Shown piece after piece: positions 17,352-25,087 of a stretch of DNA of 34,090 nucleotides. How positions within the stretch are numbered: position 1 is the first letter of the stretch; every line of letters begins with the position of its first letter. Where the stretch lies: the NCBI GenBank assembly GCA_946481735.1, contig CAMLOU010000029.1:1-34090 (forward strand). Direction: 5' to 3'. The notes beneath the pieces were generated by a model. The model was given only the letters and a program-made list of their open reading frames with translations, was not told where the DNA came from and ran no database searches. Both the position numbers and the translations under genes were made by a program. Source of the DNA: an uncultured Cellvibrio sp. GTDB lineage: Bacteria > Pseudomonadota > Gammaproteobacteria > Pseudomonadales > Cellvibrionaceae.

Positions 17352-17582
17352 TTATCGGCAGTGTGTTTGTAGCGCCGGATTTGTAAACTTTACATGTTGC
17401 AATGCAAGGCTTTCATCCAAAGATTCGTACCAACCTTCCCACCATTGCACGTAATGAGTGGTTTTTTTGTCGTCTGTATTACTACTGCTGCCGCCCAGTA
17501 ATTTCGCGAGATTGCTATCCAGTGTTGGCGCGTTAACTCCATTTCTGTGCGCTATTTTTCCGCATTCTTTTGCTGTGATCAT
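17352..17582 (-). CDS. Hypothetical small protein, 76 aa
   Basis: The frame encodes MITAKECGKIAHRNGVNAPT, a Ser/Asn/Asp linker, then an aromatic stretch HYVQWWEGWYES. I do not recognise it. The ribosome site is weak. It sits in AT-rich DNA between the orphan 73-aa gene and DUF3300. The sequence is protein-like and not an antisense shadow, so I list it with reserve. Confidence 0.4.
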   Translation of the reverse strand: MITAKECGKIAHRNGVNAPTLDSNLAKLLGGSSSNTDDKKTTHYVQWWEGWYESLDESLALQHVKFTNPALQTHCR

Positions 17583-17906
17583 TATCTACCCTTACTGCAT
17601 TTTCATCATGATTTTTTTGTGAAATTGTGTTGCGTAAATAGTCATAGCAAAGCGTGTGCCGACTTTTTGCAAGCCAGTGAAATTCTATCTTTTGTTTCCA
17701 AAAAATTTGATTAAAACGGATTGTTATCAAAAAAAGGAAAGAATAAATTCGGTGCGGTGGGACACAAAGAAAGGAATAAAAAGTTATGACGGTATCTGTT
17801 GCTACTAACTATCCGTAAATAAATAGAATGTGTATATCGGGAAGCAGAATTAACCATCTGATTGTGAAGATAAAACAGCCGAGCCTGACGGCTCGGCTTC
17901 TAATGA
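17583..17906. other. AT-rich non-coding gap upstream of small-gene cluster
   Basis: These 324 bases are clearly more AT-rich than the coding neighbours and hold A and T runs (for example around 17611 and 17730). Apart from the terminator at 17871-17899 I see no gene. A 10-codon frame beginning at 17786 has a ribosome-like aagga upstream but cannot be supported. Promoters for the - strand small genes are probably here. Confidence 0.5.
17871..17899 (-). terminator. Terminator of the DUF3300 gene
   Basis: Agccgagcc (17877-17885) and ggctcggct (17890-17898) form a perfect 9-bp stem with a 4-nt loop. On the - strand it is followed by tgttttat, and it begins 8 nt after the gene's stop. This is a good rho-independent end. 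Confidence 0.85.
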
Positions 17907-19448
17907 TCAGCGCTCAATTCGACGACTTTCACGCACGCCAGAATTGCCGCCACCGGCGCGTGTTTGATTGCCACCGCCAATGCCGCGATGAACCTGCGGT
18001 TGTGGCCGGCTTTGCTCAATGCGACGTTGGACTTGGGGTTCTACTTGCCTTGGGCTTCTTTGGGGCTGCTGCACATTTTCCGTGCGACGAATAATCTCCT
18101 GCCGGGGTTGCCGGGAATCCGGTCGCTGCACGCCTGATGGGCGCTGTTGATTTCCTTGCCAGGTGTTCTGGCGCGGAGCATTTTGCTGGGTCCGCTGGAT
18201 CACATCGCGCCGTTGTTCAACATCGCCAGCGCTGCGTTGTACGGTATTGTTATTGCGATATACCGCCGTAGGCCGCTCTGGCTGGTTGTTGCGAAAATCG
18301 TCACGTTCACCGGTTTTGGTGGTGTTAGGGCCGGTGCGCTGGGGATATTTCCGTTCCACATTGGCTGAATCGCGCGACCCTTGGCTGGGGCCGTTAGCGA
18401 GCCGGTCACGGACGCGTTCCGCATCGCTTTGGCCGCGCCAATGGGTTATGGGGCGCGGAGTGTCGTTATGGCGGTTGTTGGTCAGCTCGGGGCGGTGTTG
18501 TGGCCGCGCGCTGTTGGGCCGCGCGTGACCTTCGCCGGTATGGCGGCGGCTGTAATCCCGCTCTTCCTGTAAGGCGCGGTAGCTCTGGCGATTGCTGTTG
18601 TAGTGATGCCGAATGCTGTCATTGCGGTAAACCACGCCGCGGCGATGTACCGGGTTGTGATGCCAATGTCTCGCGCCATGGTAATGAGCAATGTGCCGGC
18701 TGCTGTAAAAGCGTGGATGATGGTGGTGATGGTAGTCAATGACGACCACACGGCGGTGGTGCCAATGAAAGGAACTGAAGAAAAAGCTGGGCGCTACATA
18801 GACGCGCGGCCCCCAATAAAAACCACCGACAAACACGTGGTGGCGGGGGTGATGCCAATACACCGGTGGGTAATCTGACCACCACCAGTTGCCGTAGACC
18901 ACGCGGGTGTCGTAGTAGGGCACGTACACCACGCGTTCCACCGCCGGTTCAATCACAATGACTTTTTCTTCACGCTGCACAGTGACATGTTCCATTTTAT
19001 CCAGGCTGCCCGCGGCGTAAGCCTTTTGGCGCAGGTCCTGGATGACATTCATCACCTCGGCTTCGTCGGCAAGGAAGGCATCGCCGACGCGCTGGGTCCA
19101 GTCAAGGTCGTCACTCATGCGCTGTAATACCTGGGGGAAAGCCACCAAGGCCTTGACGCTGGGGTCCCAATTTTCGTTTTCCACCGCGGCCACGGCAGAT
19201 TCGGCGCTGAGCTTGCTGTTGGCAGTGGCCCAGCGTGCGGCCTGGACAACTTCCAGCGGGTAGGTAGCGGCAATCAATACGTGGGACAGCACCGTATCCG
19301 GATACAGTGCGATGGGGGCGAGCATCTGGTCCAGTTCGGCGCGACTGAAGTCCGGTGGCGCGGTGCTGACGGTTTGTGTCTGCGCCTGACTTGCCAGCGT
19401 CAAACAGCTCAAAATCAGGGTCAATGCCAATCTGGCGAGGGCGTTCAT
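17907..19448 (-). CDS. DUF3300 secreted protein with His-rich and Arg/Gln-rich regions
   Basis: The 513-residue protein has a signal peptide (cleavage probably after SQA, about residue 22). A DUF3300 domain with LDQMLAPIALYPDTVLSHVL and YPLEVVQAARW follows. Next is a Trp/Tyr/His-rich stretch (about residues 190-290) containing runs such as DYHHHHHPRF, then a long Arg/Gln/Asn/Pro-rich tail that should be disordered. The family is widespread in proteobacteria and its function is unknown. The His cluster could bind metal, and the basic tail could contact envelope polymers or nucleic acid; both are inference. The ribosome site is agagagg. It has its own terminator and a palindrome before the start. 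Confidence 0.85.
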   Translation of the reverse strand: MNALARLALTLILSCLTLASQAQTQTVSTAPPDFSRAELDQMLAPIALYPDTVLSHVLIAATYPLEVVQAARWATANSKLSAESAVAAVENENWDPSVKALVAFPQVLQRMSDDLDWTQRVGDAFLADEAEVMNVIQDLRQKAYAAGSLDKMEHVTVQREEKVIVIEPAVERVVYVPYYDTRVVYGNWWWSDYPPVYWHHPRHHVFVGGFYWGPRVYVAPSFFFSSFHWHHRRVVVIDYHHHHHPRFYSSRHIAHYHGARHWHHNPVHRRGVVYRNDSIRHHYNSNRQSYRALQEERDYSRRHTGEGHARPNSARPQHRPELTNNRHNDTPRPITHWRGQSDAERVRDRLANGPSQGSRDSANVERKYPQRTGPNTTKTGERDDFRNNQPERPTAVYRNNNTVQRSAGDVEQRRDVIQRTQQNAPRQNTWQGNQQRPSGVQRPDSRQPRQEIIRRTENVQQPQRSPRQVEPQVQRRIEQSRPQPQVHRGIGGGNQTRAGGGNSGVRESRRIER

Positions 19449-19459
19449 ACTGGCCTCTC

Positions 19460-19478
19460 TTGTGATGAATGATCACAA
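19460..19478. promoter_or_regulatory. Candidate operator palindrome upstream of the DUF3300 gene
   Basis: Ttgtgat and atcacaa flank a 5-nt spacer directly upstream of the ribosome site. It resembles a CRP half-site pair, but the spacing between tgtga and tcaca is 7 rather than the usual 6. It may be a regulator site or an mRNA stem. Confidence 0.3.
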
Positions 19479-19658
19479 CGTGGATGGAACAAGCCGGTGG
19501 CTCGGGTATCCTGTTGCCTGATACAGCATAGCCTGACGTGGTTTGCGGGCATACAGGTACAGGGTCTTTTATATCTTTGGGTGGCTTAACCCAAGCTGAA
19601 TGCCGCCAATGGCCCGGTATGGTGTTATGACCCATAAAGGGCGGACAAGTTATCTGTA

Positions 19659-19686
19659 TTGACTAATAAGCCAAGCCCTCGATAAT
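19659..19686 (+). promoter_or_regulatory. Candidate sigma-70 promoter of minC
   Basis: TTGACT (19659-19664) and GATAAT (19681-19686) are 16 nt apart and both are close to consensus. The -10 box is 54 nt before the minC ATG and nothing else in the gap competes. Confidence 0.5.
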
Positions 19687-19740
19687 GGCCACCTGATGCG
19701 TTACCCGTCGCCGACTGGCGTCCGTTATAGTGAGAAACGA

Positions 19741-20463
19741 ATGATAGATGTGAGTTTTCAATTAAAAGGCAGTGCCCTGTCGGTCGTGGTGCTGGCCCTT
19801 ATCGACTACGATCCCGCCGCTCTTCGTCAACAATTGCAGGAAAAAATTGATCAGGCTCCCCAGTTCTTTGTGAATTCGCCGGTGTTGATAAACCTGGATA
19901 AGCTGGAAAATCCCGCTGTTCTGAATGATTGCGCTGGCTTGCTGGGCATCTGCCGCGACCTGGGTTTGCAGCCCTTGGGTTTTACCGCCGTGCCGGAGGT
20001 GTTGTTGGAATCGGTGCGGGCCACGGGCCTGGCGGTGTTGCCGCGCCAGGGTGAGCGGGCATTGAAGATGCCGGAGACTGAGCCGCGTGCGCCGCAGGTG
20101 GAGACGGTGGTTGAGGAACGCTGGGTGCAGCGGTTGAGTAAGGTGATTACGCGGCCAGTGCGTTCGGGGCAGCAGATTTATGCTGAAGGGGCGGATCTGA
20201 TTGTGCTGGCGCAGGTCAGTGAAGGGGCTGAGGTATTGGCGGATGGCCATATTCATATTTATGGTTCGTTGCGTGGCCGTGCGTTAGCTGGTGTGCGCGG
20301 TGATGAGGGTGCGCGGATTTTTTGCCAGAGTATGGAGGCGGAGTTGGTGTCTGTTGCGGGGAATTTTTTGTTGCGTGATTCGTTTGCGGATGAGGTGATG
20401 AAGAGGCCGGTGCAGATTTATCTGGACGGGGAGAATGTGCGGATTGAGAAGTTGTTGGCGTGA
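19741..20463 (+). CDS. minC: Septum site-determining protein MinC
   Basis: The 240-residue inhibitor of FtsZ assembly is recruited to the membrane by MinD. The N-domain (residues 1 to about 100) begins MIDVSFQLKGSALSVVVL. After a Pro-rich linker, the C-terminal beta-helix carries RSGQQIYAEGADLIVLAQVSEGAEV, broken here into segments, and YGSLRGRALAGV, the MinD-binding region. The frame extends to 19696, but ATG 19741 gives the standard N-terminus. It precedes minD with an unusually long 235-nt gap holding a large inverted repeat. Confidence 0.95.
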   Translation: MIDVSFQLKGSALSVVVLALIDYDPAALRQQLQEKIDQAPQFFVNSPVLINLDKLENPAVLNDCAGLLGICRDLGLQPLGFTAVPEVLLESVRATGLAVLPRQGERALKMPETEPRAPQVETVVEERWVQRLSKVITRPVRSGQQIYAEGADLIVLAQVSEGAEVLADGHIHIYGSLRGRALAGVRGDEGARIFCQSMEAELVSVAGNFLLRDSFADEVMKRPVQIYLDGENVRIEKLLA

Positions 20464-20503
20464 TGGGCCATATTGACGTGACTTTGATCGAGACAATCGA
20501 GAC

Positions 20504-20607
20504 GTTCAGGAACTGCGGGGCATTCTGAAAACGCATGAATACGTCCCTGTAGCTCCTTCACGTCGTCCTTGACGTGAAGGTTTCAGAATGCCCCGCAGTT
20601 CCTGAAC
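20504..20607. repeat. 104-bp element with perfect 27-bp inverted repeats between minC and minD
   Basis: Left arm 20504-20530 (starts gttcaggaactgcgggg) and right arm 20581-20607 (ends ccccgcagttcctgaac) are exact reverse complements over 27 bp. Inside, ccttcacgtc (20555-20564) and gacgtgaagg (20571-20580) form a 10-bp stem with a 6-nt loop that abuts the right arm. A 24-nt unpaired bulge is left on the other side. No flanking target duplication is seen. It looks like a REP- or MITE-like intergenic palindrome; no copy of it occurs elsewhere in the window. Confidence 0.9.
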
Positions 20608-20647
20608 TCAGTGCCAACTGCAGTTTTGGATTATTGAATTTATTGAG

Positions 20648-20663
20648 CGCTGGACCACCAGCG
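20648..20663. other. Small hairpin upstream of minD
   Basis: Cgctgg and ccagcg pair around the loop acca, followed by acttttg. It lies about 35 nt before the minD start and after the large inverted repeat. It is either a weak terminator of minC transcripts or a leader structure of minD. Confidence 0.3.
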
Positions 20664-20698
20664 ACTTTTGATTAAACAAGAATATAGAGGAGCCAACC

Positions 20699-21511
20699 TT
20701 GGCCAAGATTATCGTAGTGACTTCAGGTAAGGGTGGTGTGGGTAAAACCACTACCAGTGCAGCAATCAGTACCGGCTTGGCTCAGCGTGGTCATAAAACG
20801 GCGGTGATTGATTTTGATGTGGGCTTGCGTAACCTGGATTTGATTATGGGGTGTGAGCGGCGCGTGGTGTATGACTTTGTGAATGTCATCAAGGGTGAGG
20901 CGACCCTGAATCAGGCGTTGATCAAGGATAAGCGGACGGAGGGGTTGTTTATTCTGCCTGCGTCGCAAACCCGCGATAAGGATGCCTTGACGCCGGAGGG
21001 TGTTGAGACGGTGTTGAGTGATTTGGCGAAGGATTTTGATTTTATCGTCTGCGATTCGCCTGCCGGGATTGAGAAGGGTGCGCAGATGGCGTTGTATTAC
21101 GCGGATATTGCGATTGTGGTGACGAATCCTGAGGTGTCGTCGGTGCGCGATTCGGATCGTATCCTTGGGATTTTGCAGAGTAAGTCTCGCCGTGCGGAGC
21201 GGGGTGAGGAGCCGATCAAGGAGCATCTGTTGTTGACACGGTATAACCCGGAGCGGGTGGAGAAGGGTGAGATGTTGAGTGTGGCGGATGTGGAGGAGAT
21301 TCTGGCGATTCCGCTGCTGGGGGTGATTCCGGAGTCGGAGGCGGTGCTTAAGGCGTCTAACCAGGGGCAGCCGGTGATTCTGGATGATGAAAGTCAGGCG
21401 GGACAGGCGTACAGTGATTCGGTGGATCGTTTGTTGGGTAAAGAAATTCCCCACCGTTTTCTGGAAGTGCAGAAGAAAAACTTTCTCAAGCGTTTGCTGG
21501 GAGGTAAATAG
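20699..21511 (+). CDS. minD: Septum site-determining ATPase MinD
   Basis: The 270-residue ATPase recruits MinC to the membrane and oscillates with MinE. The deviant Walker [11 protein letters not shown] is at residues 9-18, with the signature Lys11 and Lys16. The C-terminal amphipathic membrane-targeting helix reads [12 protein letters not shown]. The start is TTG at 20699, preceded by a well-placed aggag; no ATG fits, and the first residues [13 protein letters not shown] match the family. The stop TAG shares its G with the minE GTG start. Confidence 0.97.
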   Translation: MAKIIVVTSGKGGVGKTTTSAAISTGLAQRGHKTAVIDFDVGLRNLDLIMGCERRVVYDFVNVIKGEATLNQALIKDKRTEGLFILPASQTRDKDALTPEGVETVLSDLAKDFDFIVCDSPAGIEKGAQMALYYADIAIVVTNPEVSSVRDSDRILGILQSKSRRAERGEEPIKEHLLLTRYNPERVEKGEMLSVADVEEILAIPLLGVIPESEAVLKASNQGQPVILDDESQAGQAYSDSVDRLLGKEIPHRFLEVQKKNFLKRLLGGK

Positions 21512-21768
21512 TGAGTATCTTCGACTATCTGCGCAAGAAGCGCGCGCCCTCGTCGGCGGCTACGGCGAAAGAGCGCCTGCAAATCATCGTCGCTCACGAA
21601 CGCAACCGTCGCAACCATCCCCAGCCGGATTTTTTGCCGCAGATGCAGCAGGAAATTATTGAGGTGGTGCGCAAGTACATCAACATTTCGTCGGACCAGG
21701 TCGTCGTTAATCTGGACAATACCGATGATTGTTCGGTACTCGAACTCAATATCACCCTCCCGGACTAA
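21511..21768 (+). CDS. minE: Cell division topological specificity factor MinE
   Basis: The 85-residue protein stimulates MinD ATPase activity and restricts MinC to the poles. The N-terminal membrane-binding segment is SIFDYLRKK, and the MinD-contact helix region is [15 protein letters not shown]. The C-terminal dimerisation domain follows. The start is GTG, overlapping the minD stop by one base, so translation is coupled. Normal length. Confidence 0.96.
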   Translation: MSIFDYLRKKRAPSSAATAKERLQIIVAHERNRRNHPQPDFLPQMQQEIIEVVRKYINISSDQVVVNLDNTDDCSVLELNITLPD

Positions 21769-21770
21769 TC

Positions 21771-21802
21771 GTAGGTCGGATTAGCCAAAGGCGTAATCCG
21801 AC
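21771..21802. repeat. Short intergenic palindromic repeat, copy 1
   Basis: Gtcggattagcc (21775-21786) and ggcgtaatccgac (21790-21802) pair with one bulged base. It is preceded by gtag. The same gtaggtcg...taatccgac pattern recurs at 24624-24659. It may serve as a terminator-like structure after minE. Confidence 0.7.
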
Positions 21803-21810
21803 AATTAATT

Positions 21811-22437
21811 ATGCACAACGCCAACACCGTCATCGTCCTCGACTTCGAAACCACCGGCCTCTCGCCGGAGATGGGTGACCGCGCCATTGAAATCGGCGCG
21901 GTCCTGATTGAGGATGGTGTTATCACTGATCGTTTTCAGCGTCTAATGAATCCGGGCAAGCGTGTAAACAGCTTTATCGAAAATTACACCGGCATAACCA
22001 ATGAGATGTTGCAGGACGCTCCGCCGGTTGCGGAGGTTATGCAGGAATTCGCTGAGTTTATGGGCGGGTACAACCTGGTTGCACACAACGCCTCGTTTGA
22101 TCAACGTTTTTTGCGCGCCGAATTAAAGCGGTTGCGACGCAATTGTGATAATCCTTTTTCCTGTTCCATGCTGGCCTCCCGGCGTATTTATCAAACCGCA
22201 CCCAACCACACGCTCAGTGGTTTGGTCGAATATAAAAACATTCCGACCGACGGCATCTTTCACCGGGCGCTTGCCGATGCGGAGATGACCGCTAAACTTT
22301 GGCTGGCGTTACTGGATGACATCGCGAACATCTATAAAGTGTCCGCCTGTTCCTTTACGGTGATGCAGCAACTGACCACGATTCCCAAACGTTCAGTGCC
22401 GAATTTTTTTCAAAAGCTCTCCCTCAAACCCCATTAA
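21811..22437 (+). CDS. DEDDh 3'-5' exonuclease, DnaQ/PolC epsilon-like
   Basis: The 208-residue protein has all exonuclease motifs of the DEDDh group: DFETTG at residues 11-16, HNASFDQRF, and [10 protein letters not shown] with the final His and Asp. It removes nucleotides from 3' ends with two metal ions. It is shorter than DnaQ, has no clamp-binding motif that I can see, and a tail [14 protein letters not shown]. It is thus more likely an accessory exonuclease than the replicative proofreader. It is a separate unit after minE, 42 nt away with a repeat between. Confidence 0.9.
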   Translation: MHNANTVIVLDFETTGLSPEMGDRAIEIGAVLIEDGVITDRFQRLMNPGKRVNSFIENYTGITNEMLQDAPPVAEVMQEFAEFMGGYNLVAHNASFDQRFLRAELKRLRRNCDNPFSCSMLASRRIYQTAPNHTLSGLVEYKNIPTDGIFHRALADAEMTAKLWLALLDDIANIYKVSACSFTVMQQLTTIPKRSVPNFFQKLSLKPH

Positions 22438-22464
22438 ATGTTCTCTTTATAAAAGGGATGTTGT

Positions 22465-23085
22465 ATGAACCATTGGCGCAGCTTCTCTTTTCTTCTCGCA
22501 ACGCTTTTTCTGCTTCATGGGTGCGGTTATCTGTTGCAACCCGATGTGCAACAGGGAATGGTGAACCTGGGAAAAGGTGAATACGAGCTTGATCCCCGCC
22601 ATACAACGGTGCTGTTCAAAGTTGATCATTTGGGATTATCCAAATTTGTCGGGCGTTTTAATCGTGTTGATGCCAGTCTTGATTTTGATCCCGCTGACCC
22701 TGCCGCTGCTAGATTAACTGCCGTTATCTATACCGCCAGTATTGATGTGAATGATGCGGATTTTTCGGCGACCCTGGCCGGGCGCAGCTGGTTTAACAGT
22801 GAGCGCTTTCCTGAGGCGCGTTTTGTAACACGCGCGGTGGAGCTGGTTGACGGCAATCGCGCACGATTTATCGGTGATCTCACCATGCTGGGGGTGACGG
22901 CACCCATCGCACTGGATGTACATTTTAATGGCGGTGCGAACAATATGCTGACCGGGCGTTACACCCTGGGGTTTTCAGCAGCGGCGCGTTTTAAACGTTC
23001 GCAGTTTGGCATGGATCAATATATTCCTGCCGTAGGCGACGAGATAGATGTTGAGGTGCATGCAGAATTTTTGCGGCACGAATAA
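22465..23085 (+). CDS. YceI-like lipid-binding domain protein, probable lipoprotein
   Basis: The 206-residue protein has an N-terminal export signal ending LLHGC with Cys20, which resembles a lipobox although His at -2 is unusual. The YceI beta-barrel follows: YELDPRHTTVLFKVDHLGLS, RFNRVDASLDFDP, WFNSERFPEARFVT and GDLTMLGVTAPIALDV. YceI proteins bind polyisoprenoid or similar lipids in the periplasm. Full length for the family. A purine-rich ribosome site (aaaaggga) precedes the ATG. It is 21 nt ahead of the YjgR-type gene. Confidence 0.9.
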   Translation: MNHWRSFSFLLATLFLLHGCGYLLQPDVQQGMVNLGKGEYELDPRHTTVLFKVDHLGLSKFVGRFNRVDASLDFDPADPAAARLTAVIYTASIDVNDADFSATLAGRSWFNSERFPEARFVTRAVELVDGNRARFIGDLTMLGVTAPIALDVHFNGGANNMLTGRYTLGFSAAARFKRSQFGMDQYIPAVGDEIDVEVHAEFLRHE

Positions 23086-23106
23086 AAAATGTTTGCGGAG
23101 AAAAAT

Positions 23107-24621
23107 ATGTCAAACCGCTTCTTGCTCGGTGGTATCCCGGCACAACCGGTGGAATTGCATTTATCCATGGGGAATCGCCATGGTCTGATTGCCGGCGCGA
23201 CCGGTACGGGAAAAACGGTCACCTTACAAATTCTGGCGGAAGGTTTTGCCAAAGCCGGTGTGCCAGTCTTTATGGCGGATGTAAAAGGCGATTTGTCCGG
23301 TCTGGCACACAGCGGCAAGCCGCATCCCAAAGTGGATGAACGCCTCCGGAAGATCGGTGTCCAGACTTATCAGCAGCGCGCTTATCCTTGCGTGTTCTGG
23401 GATATCTATGGCAAACACGGCCACCCGGTACGTGCGACGATTTCTGATTTCGGGCCGCTATTGCTGTCGAATTTTTTGGAATTAAACGAAACCCAGGCAG
23501 CAGTGTTATATGCGGCGTTTAAGATCGCGGATGATCAGGGATTGTTGATGCTGGACCTGAAAGACCTGCAAGCAATGCTCAGCTGGATGAAAGATGAGCG
23601 CGCCAGTCTGGAAGACGAATACGGCGGTATCAGCAGCGCCAGTATTGCGGCCATCCAACGTCGCCTGATGATGTTAGAGCAACAGGGTGCCGAAGATTTC
23701 TTTGGCGAGCCGGCACTGGATTTACAGCATTTGTTGCAGGTCACTCTGGATGGTCGCGGTGCGATTAATATCCTTGATGCAACCAGCCTGATTCATCAGC
23801 CGCGGTTGTATGCGATTTTTTTGCTGTGGCTGATTGCTGAATTGTTTGAGAATTTACCGGAAGTGGGTGACATGGATCGACCCAAACTGGTGTTCTTTTT
23901 TGACGAAGCACATTTGTTGTTCAACAATGCACCGAAGCTGCTGCTGGAAAAAATCGAACAGGTGGTGCGTTTGATTCGCTCAAAGGGTGTGGGTATTTAT
24001 TTTATTTCCCAAAGTCCGGCAGATATTCCCGACGCAGTATTGGGCCAGCTGGGAAATCGCGTGCAGCACGCCTTGCGCGCGTTTACGCCCAAGGATCAAG
24101 CGGCGGTTAAGGTTGCTGCGCAAACCTTTCGGCCTAATCCCGCATTTAAAACTGAAGCGGTGATCAGTGAGTTGGGTATTGGGGAGGCATTGGTGTCGGT
24201 GCTTGATCATAACGGAACGCCAACGCAGGTCGAGCGCACTCTGATTGTTCCGCCGGAATCGCGCATTGGCCCATTGACAGTGGAGGAGCGTTCCGCCGTT
24301 ATGGCGCGCTCACCTTACCAGACTATCTACAACAAATTGATCGATCGCGAATCTGCCTACGAAGTGCTTAAGGCGCGCGCTCTGCAAAAAACTCAACAGG
24401 AGAATGCAGCGCAAAAAGAGGAAGCGTGGACCGTGCGAGTACCGGACAACTCCGCACCCGCACCGCGCTCACGCAAAACGACGACCAGCACGGCGCGTTC
24501 ATCCAATCGCCAGAGCGTTGCAGAAACCCTGGCCAAAAGCGTCGCCCGTTCCGTCGGCAGTTCACTGGGCCGTCAAATTGTGCGCGGCTTGCTAGGTTCA
24601 CTCCTGGGTGGGCGTCGTTAA
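23107..24621 (+). CDS. YjgR/DUF853 family HerA-like ATPase
   Basis: The 504-residue P-loop ATPase has Walker A GATGTGKT at residues 30-37, Walker B LVFFFDEAHLLF, and the FISQSPADIPD sensor-like block. The C-terminal part is Ala/Arg/Ser-rich and ends SSLGRQIVRGLLGSLLGGRR, as in YjgR-type proteins. It is related to HerA/FtsK helicases, but the role of this branch is unknown. ATG 23107 is preferred over 23089 because ggag is well spaced before it. No nuclease partner such as NurA is next to it; the neighbouring exonuclease gene is two genes upstream. Confidence 0.92.
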   Translation: MSNRFLLGGIPAQPVELHLSMGNRHGLIAGATGTGKTVTLQILAEGFAKAGVPVFMADVKGDLSGLAHSGKPHPKVDERLRKIGVQTYQQRAYPCVFWDIYGKHGHPVRATISDFGPLLLSNFLELNETQAAVLYAAFKIADDQGLLMLDLKDLQAMLSWMKDERASLEDEYGGISSASIAAIQRRLMMLEQQGAEDFFGEPALDLQHLLQVTLDGRGAINILDATSLIHQPRLYAIFLLWLIAELFENLPEVGDMDRPKLVFFFDEAHLLFNNAPKLLLEKIEQVVRLIRSKGVGIYFISQSPADIPDAVLGQLGNRVQHALRAFTPKDQAAVKVAAQTFRPNPAFKTEAVISELGIGEALVSVLDHNGTPTQVERTLIVPPESRIGPLTVEERSAVMARSPYQTIYNKLIDRESAYEVLKARALQKTQQENAAQKEEAWTVRVPDNSAPAPRSRKTTTSTARSSNRQSVAETLAKSVARSVGSSLGRQIVRGLLGSLLGGRR

Positions 24622-24623
24622 CA

Positions 24624-24659
24624 GTAGGTCGCATTAGGCGCAAAGTGCCGTAATCCGAC
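24624..24659. repeat. Short intergenic palindromic repeat, copy 2
   Basis: Gtaggtcgcattaggc... ...gccgtaatccgac is a diverged copy of the repeat at 21771-21802. The stem is imperfect. It begins 3 nt after the YjgR-type stop codon, as copy 1 begins 3 nt after the minE stop. Confidence 0.65.
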
Positions 24660-24691
24660 ATGACAATTGAAAAACCAACGGAGGCCCATCC

Positions 24692-25087
24692 ATGAAAACC
24701 GCACTCATCGTCCTGCTATTGCTGAGCCTGTTCCCCTACGCCTTCGCCTGGATTTCCGGCTACTACCGCCGCCAACAACTTGGCAACATCGACAATAAAA
24801 ATCCGCGCCAGCAATACACCCAACTCAGCGGCCCCGGCGCACGCGCAGTCGCTGCACAACAAAATGCCTGGGAAGCGTTGGGCTTTTACAGTGCTGCTTT
24901 ATTAGCGGTGAGTTTGACAGATGTAGAGATTGAACATCTCTCTCTGGCGGCGATACTTGTGCTGCTCTTTCGGGTTCTGCACGGTATTTTTTACCTGGCC
25001 AATCTTGATCTGCTTCGTTCTTTATCTTTTGTGGCCGGGATGCTGCCCAGTGTGTATCTGTTTTATGGAGCGATTACCAATAGTTAA
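24692..25087 (+). CDS. MAPEG family membrane protein
   Basis: The 131-residue protein has four hydrophobic segments and the MAPEG block GARAVAAQQNAWEALGFYSAAL, here interrupted as GARAVAAQQN and AWEALGFYSA. RVLHGIFYLANLDLLRS is also typical. Eukaryotic relatives conjugate glutathione or make eicosanoids; bacterial ones are unassigned. A strong cggagg precedes the ATG. Its stop TAA overlaps the stop of the convergent diguanylate cyclase gene by 4 bp. Confidence 0.88.
   Translation: MKTALIVLLLLSLFPYAFAWISGYYRRQQLGNIDNKNPRQQYTQLSGPGARAVAAQQNAWEALGFYSAALLAVSLTDVEIEHLSLAAILVLLFRVLHGIFYLANLDLLRSLSFVAGMLPSVYLFYGAITNS

Noticed and set aside
17533..17730. 65-codon frame on the - strand
   Set aside because: It lies in AT-rich sequence, overlaps the start of the 76-aa candidate and shows no ribosome site or family pattern.
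17786..17818. 10-codon frame MTVSVATNYP with aagga upstream
   Set aside because: Too short to support without expression data; such frames are expected by chance.
20504..20607. Insertion sequence or CRISPR-like array
   Set aside because: The element holds no coding frame, no repeat-spacer pattern and no flanking duplication; it is a single palindromic element.
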